NCBI RefSeq assembly: GCF_009720655.1
Contig: NZ_WNKS01000008.1
Location: 62,001 to 126,000 of the forward strand
Source of the DNA: Rhodoblastus acidophilus
GTDB lineage: Bacteria > Pseudomonadota > Alphaproteobacteria > Rhizobiales > Beijerinckiaceae
Direction: 5' to 3'
Length of the DNA stretch: 64,000 bases
Below, in pieces: positions 55,923-63,255 of the stretch; position 1 is the stretch's first letter; each line of letters opens with the position of its first letter. The position numbers and the translations under genes are program-made. The notes beneath the pieces are model-generated. The model saw nothing but the letters and a program-made list of their open reading frames with translations, searched no databases and was not told where the DNA came from.

Positions 55923-56072
55923 GAACGAGGTCCTTCTTGGGAGTAAGGATGGCGCGCCCAGGGCGCATGGACGTCTCGCTGGCCCACTCTCGCCGCCGCC
56001 CGGAATGGGATGGGAGGCGACGGGAGCAAAGACCGGCTCTGAAGGAACGTGAGCCGGTCCATCTGCGATGAT

Positions 56073-57983
56073 TTACTTGGCGGCCATCTCGGGCGGCAGT
56101 TCGAACACCCAGAACGAACCGCCCTGGCTGACCTGCTTGGTTAGATCGGCCATGTCGCCGCCCCACAGCGGCACCGCGCCGCCGTACCCGGAGGCGATGC
56201 CAAGATATTGCTTGCCGTCCTCTTCCCAGGTGACCGGGATCGACACCACGCCCGAACCGGTCTGGAACTTCCACAACTCCTTGCCATTACGTGCGTCAAA
56301 AGCTTTGACGAAACCGTCGGACGTGCCAGTGAACACCAGATTGCCCTTGGTGGTCAGCGTCCCCGCCCAGAGCGGGAATTGCTCCAGCGCTTCCCAGACG
56401 ATCTTTCCGGTGGCCGGGTCTATGGCGCGCAGGGCGCCGACGTGATCCTCGAACTTGCGCTTGATGCGAAAACCCTGGCCGAGATAGGCCGCGCCCTTCT
56501 TGTAGGTGATGTTCTCGGTCCAGTAATCCTCGGTCCAGTCGTTCGACGGAATGTAGAACAGCTTGGTGTTGGGATTGTAGGACATGGGCATCCAGTTGGT
56601 GCCGCCAAGGAAGTTCGGCGTCACATGGACGGGCGTTCCCTGCTTTTCGCCCTCGGCTGGCGCCGGCGGGCGGTCGTTATTCTCCTTCGGCCGTCCCGTC
56701 GCGAGGTCCCAGCCCGAAGCCCAGGAAATGTCGCGCACGAAAGGATAGATACCGATGGCGCCGCCCGCCTGTTTGGAAATGCGGCCGTCGCGCGCCGTCA
56801 GCTTGTCGAGATCGGTGACGAAAAAGAAGCCGTTACGGTCGGCATGCGCAGCGGCGCGGGTCTTCTTGCCGTTCTTTTCCAGATCGAACAGCAGCACCGA
56901 ATTGTTGCCGGAGAAATCCCAGGCGTCGTTCGGCGTGTGCTGGAAGAAACCCACGGGCTCGCCGGTCGAGGGCTCAATGTAGACCTGGCCCGATGTGTAC
57001 AGGCTGTCATAGGGCTTCCAGTCGCCGTTCGGACCAGAGCGGTAGTGATAGTTCCACGGCGCGGGATTGCCGGTGCCGATAACGATCGTGTTGGACTTGA
57101 CGTCGAAGGTCGCGGTCTGCCAAGGCGCGCCGCCGCCGTGGTTCCAGCTGTCCTTCTTGGTTCCGTCGGGATTGTTGGGCCAAGACGGCGCCTTGGGATC
57201 GCCGGTCGGCGTCGACTCCTGACCATTCAGCCGGCCCATATGGCCTTCGACCAGCGGACGCATCCAGATTTCCTCGCCGGTGTCGGGATCGCGCGCGTAA
57301 AGGCGGCCGACCACGCCGAATTCGTCGCCCGAGGAGCCGTGGATCAGCATGACCCGGCCGGTTTTCTGGTCCTTGATGATAGCGGGGGCGCCGGTCATGG
57401 TGTAGCCGGCGGTGTGGTCCTCGAACTTCTTCTGCCAGGCGACCTTGCCGGTCTTGCGGTTGAGCGCGACGATACCGGCGTCGAGCGTGCCCATGTAGAT
57501 CTTGTCGCCATAGATGGCGGCGCCGCGGTTGACCACGTCGCAGCAGGGCCGGATGTCCTCGGCGAGGCGATGCGAATAGGCCCACAGCCGCTTGCCGGTT
57601 TTGGCGTCCAGCGCGAACATGCGCGAATAGGAGCCGGTGATGTAGATCACGCCGTCATGAACGAGCGCTTGGCCCTCCTGGCCGCGCTGGCGCTCATCGC
57701 CGAAGGAAAACGCCCATTTCGCCTTGAGCTTGCCGACCGTGTCGACATTGATCTTGTCCAGCGTCGAAAAGCGGTTGGCGTGGAGGCCGAGACCATAGCT
57801 CAACACGTCGGAGGTGGATTTGTCGTCGTTGGCTATGTCCTCCCAGGTCACCGGCTTTTCGCCGCGCTCCGCCCGCGCGGCGGGGCCGGAGAAGGCGAAG
57901 GTCAGGCCGAGCGCAAGCATCGAGGCGGTCGCCAGCAGGCGCGCGCGACGACGCGCTCCAAACGCGTGGAGCCTTGAATCCAT
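56073..57983 (-). CDS. PQQ-dependent alcohol dehydrogenase (methanol/ethanol type)
   Basis: A 636-residue periplasmic quinoprotein with a signal peptide ending ...AARA-ER near residue 38 and an eight-bladed propeller of W-docking motifs (DAKTGKRLWAY, DPDTGEEIWM, DPATGKIVWEA). The vicinal disulfide pair C147-C148 stacks on PQQ. Metal ligands are likely E221 (GDEFG), N306 (GTGNPAPWN) and catalytic D356 in NDAWDFSG. Lanthanide-dependent enzymes have Asp two residues after the catalytic Asp; here S358 is found, as in Ca2+-type enzymes. There is no C-terminal cytochrome domain, so electrons must pass to a separate acceptor. No cytochrome or xoxJ-like gene is adjacent. Substrate class (methanol, ethanol, other) is open. 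Confidence 0.93.
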   Translation of the reverse strand: MDSRLHAFGARRRARLLATASMLALGLTFAFSGPAARAERGEKPVTWEDIANDDKSTSDVLSYGLGLHANRFSTLDKINVDTVGKLKAKWAFSFGDERQRGQEGQALVHDGVIYITGSYSRMFALDAKTGKRLWAYSHRLAEDIRPCCDVVNRGAAIYGDKIYMGTLDAGIVALNRKTGKVAWQKKFEDHTAGYTMTGAPAIIKDQKTGRVMLIHGSSGDEFGVVGRLYARDPDTGEEIWMRPLVEGHMGRLNGQESTPTGDPKAPSWPNNPDGTKKDSWNHGGGAPWQTATFDVKSNTIVIGTGNPAPWNYHYRSGPNGDWKPYDSLYTSGQVYIEPSTGEPVGFFQHTPNDAWDFSGNNSVLLFDLEKNGKKTRAAAHADRNGFFFVTDLDKLTARDGRISKQAGGAIGIYPFVRDISWASGWDLATGRPKENNDRPPAPAEGEKQGTPVHVTPNFLGGTNWMPMSYNPNTKLFYIPSNDWTEDYWTENITYKKGAAYLGQGFRIKRKFEDHVGALRAIDPATGKIVWEALEQFPLWAGTLTTKGNLVFTGTSDGFVKAFDARNGKELWKFQTGSGVVSIPVTWEEDGKQYLGIASGYGGAVPLWGGDMADLTKQVSQGGSFWVFELPPEMAAK

Positions 57984-58118
57984 GAAATTTCCTCCCTTGC
58001 GATTTCAACGCCGGTTTCGTTGGACCGTGTTGAAATCAGGCTAGGGCGGTTCGGATGAGAATGTCCTGAGAGGAGGATGAGAGCGCTCTCAGAAACGCCT
58101 GTACTTTGGCGCCGTCTC

Positions 58119-58180
58119 ATACGGTTTCCGCAAGATCGCTTCGCGATCCGCGAAAACGAAATCGCGCGGAAATCGTATCA
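58119..58180 (+). repeat. Dispersed repeat, family 3, copy 2
   Basis: 56 bp identical to 32722-32777, with imperfectly inverted ends (ATACGGTTTCCGC and GCGGAAATCGTAT). Its right end contains the TGA stop codon of the response-regulator gene at 58178-58180. It separates that gene from the alcohol-dehydrogenase promoter region. Confidence 0.9.
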
Positions 58181-58858
58181 GGCTTCCCGCGCGAGGCGAT
58201 AGCCGACCCCACGCAGGGTTGCGATTTTCGGCGCGCCCGGCTTTTCCGCCAATTTCTTGCGGAGATAGCCGATATAGACGTCGACAGCGTTGGGCGTGAC
58301 ATCGCTGGAATCGCCCCACGTCTGGGCGATGATCGCCTCGCGCGACAGGGCGCGGTTGGCGTTGCGCGCCAGACATTCGAGCAGGTCGAACTCGCGGCGG
58401 GTCAAGGCCAGCGCGCGTCCATCGACGCAAGCTTCTCGCGCCCGCTCGTCCACGGTCAGCGTGCCGAAGGCGAGCACCGGCGACGGCCCCCGCGCCGGAA
58501 TATTTCGCCGCAGAAGAACACGGATGCGGGCGATCAATTCCTCGACGTGAAACGGTTTGGTGAGAAAATCGTCGGCGCCGGAGCGAAAGCCTTCGAGCTT
58601 GTCGTCCAGGCTGGCGCGCGCGGTGAGCATCAGCACGGGGAGGTCGTGGCCGGCGATGCGGATTTGCCGCGCCACCGCCACGCCGTCCATGTCGGGCAGC
58701 ATGAGGTCGAGGATGGTTAGGGCGTAGCCGCCCTCGCGCAGGGCATCCACGGCGTTGCGGCCCACCCGGCGCCAGTCGACCTGAAGCCCCTCGCTTTCCA
58801 GTGATTTCACCAGCAGGCGTCCGACGCCCGCGTCATCCTCGATCAGCAGAACCTTCAT
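58178..58858 (-). CDS. OmpR-family response regulator
   Basis: A 226-residue transcription factor. The receiver domain (1-120) has the acidic pair E7/D8/D9 (LLIEDD), phospho-acceptor D51 (LTILDLMLPD), Thr in LMLTARA and Lys in FLTKPF. The winged-helix DNA-binding domain (about 130-225) shows LTRREFDLLECLARNANRALSREAI and the terminal TLRGVGYRL. It is encoded downstream of its kinase with a 4-bp overlap and lies directly upstream of the alcohol-dehydrogenase run on the same strand, so it may control that run; this is inference. Confidence 0.95.
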   Translation of the reverse strand: MKVLLIEDDAGVGRLLVKSLESEGLQVDWRRVGRNAVDALREGGYALTILDLMLPDMDGVAVARQIRIAGHDLPVLMLTARASLDDKLEGFRSGADDFLTKPFHVEELIARIRVLLRRNIPARGPSPVLAFGTLTVDERAREACVDGRALALTRREFDLLECLARNANRALSREAIIAQTWGDSSDVTPNAVDVYIGYLRKKLAEKPGAPKIATLRGVGYRLAREA

Positions 58859-60489
58859 GCCGAGGCCGGCAGAATCAGCGTCACCTTCAATCCGCCCTCC
58901 GGACGATTTTCCGCGGCTATGGCGCCGCCATGCTGTTCGGCGATCCAGCGCGCCACCGCGAGGCCAAGGCCCGAGCCGCCGCGCCGCAGCCCCTCCTCGC
59001 TTTGATAATAGGGATCGAACAGGCGCTCAAGCGCGGCGCCGGGCGCGCCCGGCCCCTGGTCGCTCACGCTCAGCAGTGCGCGCCCCCCTTCCCGCGCCAG
59101 CGCCACCGTCACTTCACCGCGTTCGGGCGAAAATTTCACGGCATTGTCGATCAGGGCGAGAACCCCTTGCCGCAGCCAGCTCTCATCCCCCGAAACACTC
59201 AGATCGTCGTCCAGCCCCGCGGCTTTCAAAACCACGCCGCACGCGCGGGCAAAAGCGCCGGCGAGGTCAAGCGCCTCGCGCAACGCGCGCGCAAGGTCAA
59301 ACGGCGCGATACGCAGCGCCAGACGGCCCTCCTCGGATTGAGCCAAAAGCAGCATGTCGTCGAGCCGCCGCTGCATGACCTCGCCGTTGGCGCGGATTTG
59401 GCGCAACGCCTCGCGCAGCATCTGGACATCGGGCGAACGATGGCGCAGCGCCAGGCCGGCCTCGCCGAGCAGGACGGTGGCGGGCGTGCGCAATTCATGA
59501 CTGACCTTGGCGAAAAACAGTTTTCGGGAGCGGTCGACCTGCGCGAGTTGGTCCGTCTTGGCCTCCAACTCGCGGGTGCGCCGGGCGACCGTGGCTTCCA
59601 GTCGCCTGTTGGCGTCCTCCAGCTCGCTCTGCTGGGACAGGATGCGAGCCGCCATCTTGTTGAACTGCCGCGCCAACTGGCCCAATTCGCGAATGCCGCG
59701 CGGCGCGACCTGCACCGCGCGGTCGCCTTCGGCGAGCGTCTCGGCGCCGCGGGCAAGCGCCAGCAAGGGGGTGGAAAAGCCGTTGCGCACCGCGCGGAAC
59801 GCAGCGAGCACGCCGGCAAGCAGCAGCAGGGCGGCGGTTCCCGCATGGCGCAGAAACGCGCCGCGCAGCGCGCCCATTTCGGCGTTCGTCGCGGCCACCT
59901 CCTTGCGCTCCTCTTCGACGATCGCGGCGGCGCGGCTCCTCAAGGCGACGACATCGGCGGCGATGCGCCGGGCAACCAAATTCCTGCCGTCGCGGGCGAG
60001 GCGCGGGTCCGCCGGCTGATTGGCGAGGAAGGCCAGATTGGCCTGAACGGACTGGAACAAATCGCGCAATTCGAGAGCGCGGGCGACCTCCTCCGCCTGC
60101 CTCCCCTTTTCGTCGAGGAGTTCGGTTTCCTGGTTGATGCCGGCAAGATAGAGCGTGAGCGTCCTTTCGACCTTCTCGGCGCTGGCCTGCGACAGAACTG
60201 TCCATTCCGGCAGGTTTTCGCGCGCGGCTTCATTGAGAAGCAAGGCGTTCACATCCGCTTCGATCAGCGTGACGACGGACAATTGTTCGTAAGACCGCTC
60301 CGCCCGCGCCAGGAAATTGGCGGCCTTCCACAGGTCCTGGAACGTCGAATAGGCGAGCGCCGAGGCAAACGCCGCGCCGATGAGAGACGCGAGGATCACT
60401 GCATGGGTGAGCGAGATGCCGCCGAGATCATGCCGGGCTTCGCTGGACCAGGAGGGCGCCGCCTGATGAGACTTGAGCTTGGAGGCCAT
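58855..60489 (-). CDS. Sensor histidine kinase
   Basis: About 544 residues (a TTG or similar start at 60525 would add 12). TM1 lies near 28-50, a long periplasmic helical sensor at about 55-215, and TM2 at about 220-240, then HAMP (TPLLALARGAETLAEGDRAV...), a coiled coil, and the dimerisation helix with the phosphorylated His in FFAKVSHELRTPATVLLGEA. The N box (LIDNAVKFSPERG), G1 (SDQGPG) and G2 (GGSGLGLAVARWIAE) complete the ATPase domain. The sensor looks like a four-helix bundle, as in chemoreceptor-like kinases. The signal is unknown. It overlaps the regulator gene by 4 bp. Confidence 0.95.
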   Translation of the reverse strand: MASKLKSHQAAPSWSSEARHDLGGISLTHAVILASLIGAAFASALAYSTFQDLWKAANFLARAERSYEQLSVVTLIEADVNALLLNEAARENLPEWTVLSQASAEKVERTLTLYLAGINQETELLDEKGRQAEEVARALELRDLFQSVQANLAFLANQPADPRLARDGRNLVARRIAADVVALRSRAAAIVEEERKEVAATNAEMGALRGAFLRHAGTAALLLLAGVLAAFRAVRNGFSTPLLALARGAETLAEGDRAVQVAPRGIRELGQLARQFNKMAARILSQQSELEDANRRLEATVARRTRELEAKTDQLAQVDRSRKLFFAKVSHELRTPATVLLGEAGLALRHRSPDVQMLREALRQIRANGEVMQRRLDDMLLLAQSEEGRLALRIAPFDLARALREALDLAGAFARACGVVLKAAGLDDDLSVSGDESWLRQGVLALIDNAVKFSPERGEVTVALAREGGRALLSVSDQGPGAPGAALERLFDPYYQSEEGLRRGGSGLGLAVARWIAEQHGGAIAAENRPEGGLKVTLILPASA

Positions 60490-60557
60490 GGCCGTCAACA
60501 GCCCGCATAGGAACTGCGCTGTCAAGACCGGGGACGCAGAGGCCGAAGCGATCGCCG

Positions 60558-60737
60558 TCAGTCCAGGTGAAACCTGATGATCGTGTACGTCGAGAACCGC
60601 CCCCCCGGCGGCGGCGGCGCCTGGACGGCGCTGAGGATGGCGCGCGCGGCGGCGTCGAGCGCCGCGTGGCCGGACGAGCGCGTGATCGCCTGGCTGACGA
60701 CGCGACCGGACGGACCAATGGTGAAGGCCAACTCCAT
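60558..60737 (-). pseudogene. TonB C-terminal domain fragment
   Basis: Minus-strand frame of 59 residues encoding MELAFTIGPSGRVVSQAI, a central RSSGHAALDAAARAILS and the ending RFSTYTIIRFHLD, preceded by PPPPGG. This is the classic TonB C-terminal fold (VxFxIxxxGxV...SSGxxxLDxAAxxAv...PFPPPP). The transmembrane and Pro-rich N-terminal parts are missing, and a stop codon lies 5 codons upstream (near 60750), so it is a gene remnant upstream of the kinase gene. Confidence 0.8.
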
Positions 60738-60789
60738 CTTGAATGTGCTGGCCTAAGAGTCACGAAGTCAGGGCGCGTTTCCGGGCGTC

Positions 60790-61059
60790 GTGGCGGAGTT
60801 CCGTTGCAAGCTGCTCGACCGCAACACCATACCGTTCGGCATGACGCTGCACGCCCAGCCTGGCTGGAACCGTATCGACGAGACGACCGCGCTGAAGGTC
60901 GAAGGCTATGGCGGCGAATTCGCGCTACTGGAAGACAAGGAAATCATCCAGGATCAGCTCTGGACCGCCGTCAACCTCTATTACGGCCTCGCCGCGTCGA
61001 AGGGCGGCGCCGGCTTGTTCGCCATCGGAGCCAAAATCCTGATTTCGCATCTGTCCTGA
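60790..61059 (+). CDS. Hypothetical ORF, possibly a gene remnant
   Basis: An 89-residue frame with a GTG start (AEFRCKLLDRNTIPFGMTLHAQPGWNRIDE...). The pattern LEGYGGEFALLEDKEIIQDQLWTAVNLYYG-like, with aromatic and alternating residues, suggests part of an outer-membrane beta-barrel, but the usual long frame and signal peptide are absent. It lies in a debris zone with the TonB fragment. I do not recognise the family. It may be the decayed end of a larger gene. Confidence 0.4.
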   Translation: MAEFRCKLLDRNTIPFGMTLHAQPGWNRIDETTALKVEGYGGEFALLEDKEIIQDQLWTAVNLYYGLAASKGGAGLFAIGAKILISHLS

Positions 61060-61281
61060 GCGCGTCGCTTCCCGTTCCGCAGCGCAGCTCTGGGATGGGC
61101 GGGCCGGGGCCTCTTCGATCCGTTCAGCGTCCGCGTCCGGCAAGACATGATGCCGGGCCTAGATCGCGTTCAGGTTGTGGCATTCGAGGCGATGAAAGCG
61201 ATATGGCGAAGATCCGCCGTTGCATCTTCGAAAGAGTCTAAACTGCATTGATCCGCTTGTGGTCAAGTTTCCGCATGGCCC
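61060..61281. other. Non-coding stretch upstream of the P-type ATPase cluster
   Basis: No supported gene. The sequence becomes AT-richer toward 61240-61500, where the promoter of the cluster must lie. Confidence 0.4.
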
Positions 61282-61506
61282 ATGATCTCGCGGGTCGCGA
61301 CGACTGTTCGACGCGGCGGCAACTGGGATTGTAGCACGATGCTTGGCAACGGCGACGCCTTGGACAGACATGAATTCAGAAACAATCGGTTACGCAAGGA
61401 TACGCCGCCGCAATTGACTTGGATCAAACTTCAAGACGACAGAATCGTTCTAACTTTAAAGATCGACTGTTATTTTGAAGTCGCGTTTCGGGAAGCTCTC
61501 CATTGA
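61282..61506 (+). CDS. Doubtful small ORF ahead of the HMA_2/P-type ATPase cluster
   Basis: A 74-residue frame starting ATG at 61282 and ending TGA at 61506, overlapping the TTG start of the next gene (TTGA). No recognisable domain and no clear ribosome-binding site. It contains the FNR-like box, so part of it is more likely regulatory sequence than coding. Retained only because of the start-stop overlap. Confidence 0.25.
   Translation: MISRVATTVRRGGNWDCSTMLGNGDALDRHEFRNNRLRKDTPPQLTWIKLQDDRIVLTLKIDCYFEVAFREALH
61414..61427. promoter_or_regulatory. FNR/FixK-type anaerobox upstream of the P-type ATPase cluster
   Basis: TTGAC-TTGG-ATCAA matches the FNR/FixK half-site pattern TTGAT-N4-ATCAA at 9 of 10 positions. 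It is about 76 bp upstream of the first gene's TTG. A TAACTTTAAA stretch downstream (about 61450-61459) could be the -10 region if the box lies at the usual -41.5. Confidence 0.55.
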
Positions 61507-61976
61507 AACAGGCAAGTTTGTTTGCATCCGTCCTGCCCGGACGGATGCGGCTGCGCCACCCCATGCTGCGCAATCTTGAGTTGCATGCGCGCATGCAAGA
61601 AAGCTTGCGCGCGTTCGTCGATGTCGAAAGCAATCCGGCGACCGGCTCTCTGCTGTTGCGCTTCGATCCCGCCGACACGGAGATGGAGTCGCGCATCCGC
61701 GCGGCGGTCGCCGCGATTGTCGCCGCCATCACGCCTCCGTCCGCCGAACCGCACGCGCCCACCGCGACGTCGGCGCGTCGCGAGAGCGCGCCCGTGCTGA
61801 ACGCGCGGGCGAAACGGGAGATCAATCGCGTCGCCAAGGTCGGCTCGCTCGCGGCCATGGCGGTTTCGATCGCCGCGTTGCGCTCCAGCCGAAAGCTCCA
61901 TGCGCAGGCGGGCTATCTGTCCGTCTTCCTGATGCTGACGCACGCCGCCTTTCACTGGCGGCGTGCGTTCCGATAG
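61503..61976 (+). CDS. HMA_2-like domain protein with C-terminal membrane segment
   Basis: A 157-residue protein. The N-terminal ferredoxin-like domain (about 5-75) starts with LPGRMRLRHP (residues 11-20), the (H/x)xxPGRxRLR motif shared by three proteins of this cluster; the metal-binding CxxC of ordinary heavy-metal domains is absent. A variable Ala/Pro linker follows, then two hydrophobic stretches (about 113-128 and 133-152) with His residues near the end (HAAFHWRR). TTG at 61503 is the start. The first gene of the run; it probably associates with the membrane and the P-type ATPase. Confidence 0.75.
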   Translation: MKQASLFASVLPGRMRLRHPMLRNLELHARMQESLRAFVDVESNPATGSLLLRFDPADTEMESRIRAAVAAIVAAITPPSAEPHAPTATSARRESAPVLNARAKREINRVAKVGSLAAMAVSIAALRSSRKLHAQAGYLSVFLMLTHAAFHWRRAFR

Positions 61977-61985
61977 GGGGCGCCC

Positions 61986-62303
61986 GTGTCCGACGTCGCG
62001 TCGCCGCTGCTCGGCTTCCTCCGCCAGCTCAGCATGGCCCATCACATCCCGGGCCGCATCCGTCTGAAAATGAGCGGGCCGCTTCCTCATGAATTGATCG
62101 CGGAGGCCAAGCGTTTCGGCGAGGCGCTCGGCGCGGTCGAAGGCATTCGGTCGATCGGCGTCAACGCCCTGGCCCGGTCGTGCACCATCGAATACGACGC
62201 CCGCGCGATCCCGCCCTCCGCCTGGAGCGGTTTCCTTTCGGGGGAAATCACGGCTGAAAGCCAACATTTGCGGCGCCTCCTGCTCGATGCGGCGGGCGCG
62301 TAA
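61986..62303 (+). CDS. HMA_2-like domain protein, second copy
   Basis: A 105-residue protein with GTG start at 61986, 9 bp after the previous gene. The ferredoxin-like domain begins AHHIPGRIRLKM (19-30) and ends with TIEYDARAIPPSAW. One Cys, in SCTIEY, and a His pair precede the motif, but no CxxC. It has no membrane helix, so it may be a soluble adaptor. It resembles the N-terminal domain of the downstream ATPase. Confidence 0.75.
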   Translation: MSDVASPLLGFLRQLSMAHHIPGRIRLKMSGPLPHELIAEAKRFGEALGAVEGIRSIGVNALARSCTIEYDARAIPPSAWSGFLSGEITAESQHLRRLLLDAAGA

Positions 62304-62323
62304 ATTTCTAAAAGGAGTTGATC

Positions 62324-62617
62324 ATGTGGAGGCTTCTCACTTTCGCCGCCGGCATCGTGGCCGGGGCCGTGGGCGTCAGGGCGCTCAAGAAGGCCGAGGC
62401 GCCCGAAAAGCTGACCGACCTGGCGCACAAGGCCCGCAGCGGCCTTGACAAGGCCGGCGAGGGCTTGCGCGACGCGACCGTGTCCGGACTGAGCGCGGTA
62501 GAAAAATCCAGCGCCAGCCTGCGCGCGAAACTCACCGGCGAAGCCGCGCCGCCCGAGGATGGCGCCGCCACCGCGCCCACCTCCTCCAACGGGACAAGCA
62601 AGAATGAAGAAGCGTAA
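62324..62617 (+). CDS. Small membrane-anchored protein (DUF6110/YtxH-like appearance)
   Basis: A 97-residue protein. ATG 62324 follows AAAGGAG (62311-62317). A hydrophobic N-terminal helix (about 3-20, RLLTFAAGIVAGAVGVRAL) precedes an amphipathic helical stretch with Lys/Asp/Glu (ALKKAEAPEKLTDLAHKARS...) and a low-complexity tail. Similar small proteins with a short anchor followed by LKKA...KLxxLAxKA helices adjoin P-type ATPases in other bacteria. Function unknown; scaffold or chaperone for the ATPase is inference. Confidence 0.75.
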   Translation: MWRLLTFAAGIVAGAVGVRALKKAEAPEKLTDLAHKARSGLDKAGEGLRDATVSGLSAVEKSSASLRAKLTGEAAPPEDGAATAPTSSNGTSKNEEA

Positions 62618-62933
62618 GCTGAAAGGGCGCGGCAGTCCGCTCGCGCCAGCGGAACTCTCCAATAATTTTACGCGCGGCCTGGTCGCCACGGGTTTGCTCA
62701 CCGCGATCCAGAATCGCGCCGCCGGGGCGCCGCCCAATCGCGCGGTCGCGCGGCTGGCGTTGCAGGGCGGCTTCGCCCTCGCCGCCGGCGTCGCCACCGC
62801 CGACAGTCTGCGCCGGCAGGATTATTTGAGCGCCGCGCTCGCCATCGCCGGCGGCGTCGCTGGCGTGATGGCGGTCGAGACCCTGCTCGCGGCCGAACCC
62901 CCGCAAATGCAACAGGAGGCTGAAATTGGCTAA
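62604..62933 (+). CDS. Small hydrophobic protein of the P-type ATPase cluster
   Basis: A 109-residue protein overlapping the previous gene by 14 bp. It has a very basic N-terminus (MKKRKLKGRG) and two or three hydrophobic helices (about 24-38, 51-66, 75-95) rich in Gly/Ala (IAGGVAGVMAVETLLAA), then an acidic end. It resembles no family I can name. The compact gene spacing makes co-expression near certain. Confidence 0.7.
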   Translation: MKKRKLKGRGSPLAPAELSNNFTRGLVATGLLTAIQNRAAGAPPNRAVARLALQGGFALAAGVATADSLRRQDYLSAALAIAGGVAGVMAVETLLAAEPPQMQQEAEIG

Positions 62934-63255
62934 GAAAAAGAAGAAGAGCAAAGGCCTCAAGCGCCGCCGGCTGGAAAATCTGCTGGCGGGCCAGGCCAAT
63001 ATGGCGCCTCCGGCCAACCAGGGCGTTTTCAACAGCCTGAACAACCTGCTGCCCAAGGGCCGCAACGAGCAGTTCCTGCTCGGCCTCGCGGTGGGCGGGA
63101 TCGCGGCCTATGTGCTGTCGGACGAGCAAATCCGCGGCAAGTTGTTCAAGGGCGCGATCCAGGCCTATTCCAGCGTGATGGGCGGGTTGGCCGAGATGAA
63201 GGAGCAGATGGCCGATCTCGCCGCGGAAGTCGAGGCGGAACAGGGCGCGGCATGA
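62926..63255 (+). CDS. Small basic membrane protein with coiled-coil tail
   Basis: A 109-residue protein with TTG start at 62926, after AGGAGG, and an 8-bp overlap with the previous gene. The N-terminus is extremely basic (AKKKKKSKGLKRRR), a single membrane helix lies at about 48-65 (EQFLLGLAVGGIAAYVLSD), and the C-terminus is an acidic helix (MGGLAEMKEQMADLAAEVE). The arrangement fits a YtxH-like scaffold that anchors a coiled coil at the membrane. Its stop codon overlaps the ATPase start codon (ATGA). Confidence 0.75.
   Translation: MAKKKKKSKGLKRRRLENLLAGQANMAPPANQGVFNSLNNLLPKGRNEQFLLGLAVGGIAAYVLSDEQIRGKLFKGAIQAYSSVMGGLAEMKEQMADLAAEVEAEQGAA

Noticed and set aside
61414-61427. The FNR-like box as part of a coding sequence (61282-61506)
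   Set aside because: The ORF has no homology or ribosome-binding site that I can see; regulatory sequence is the more economical reading, although the TTGA overlap keeps it listed at low confidence.
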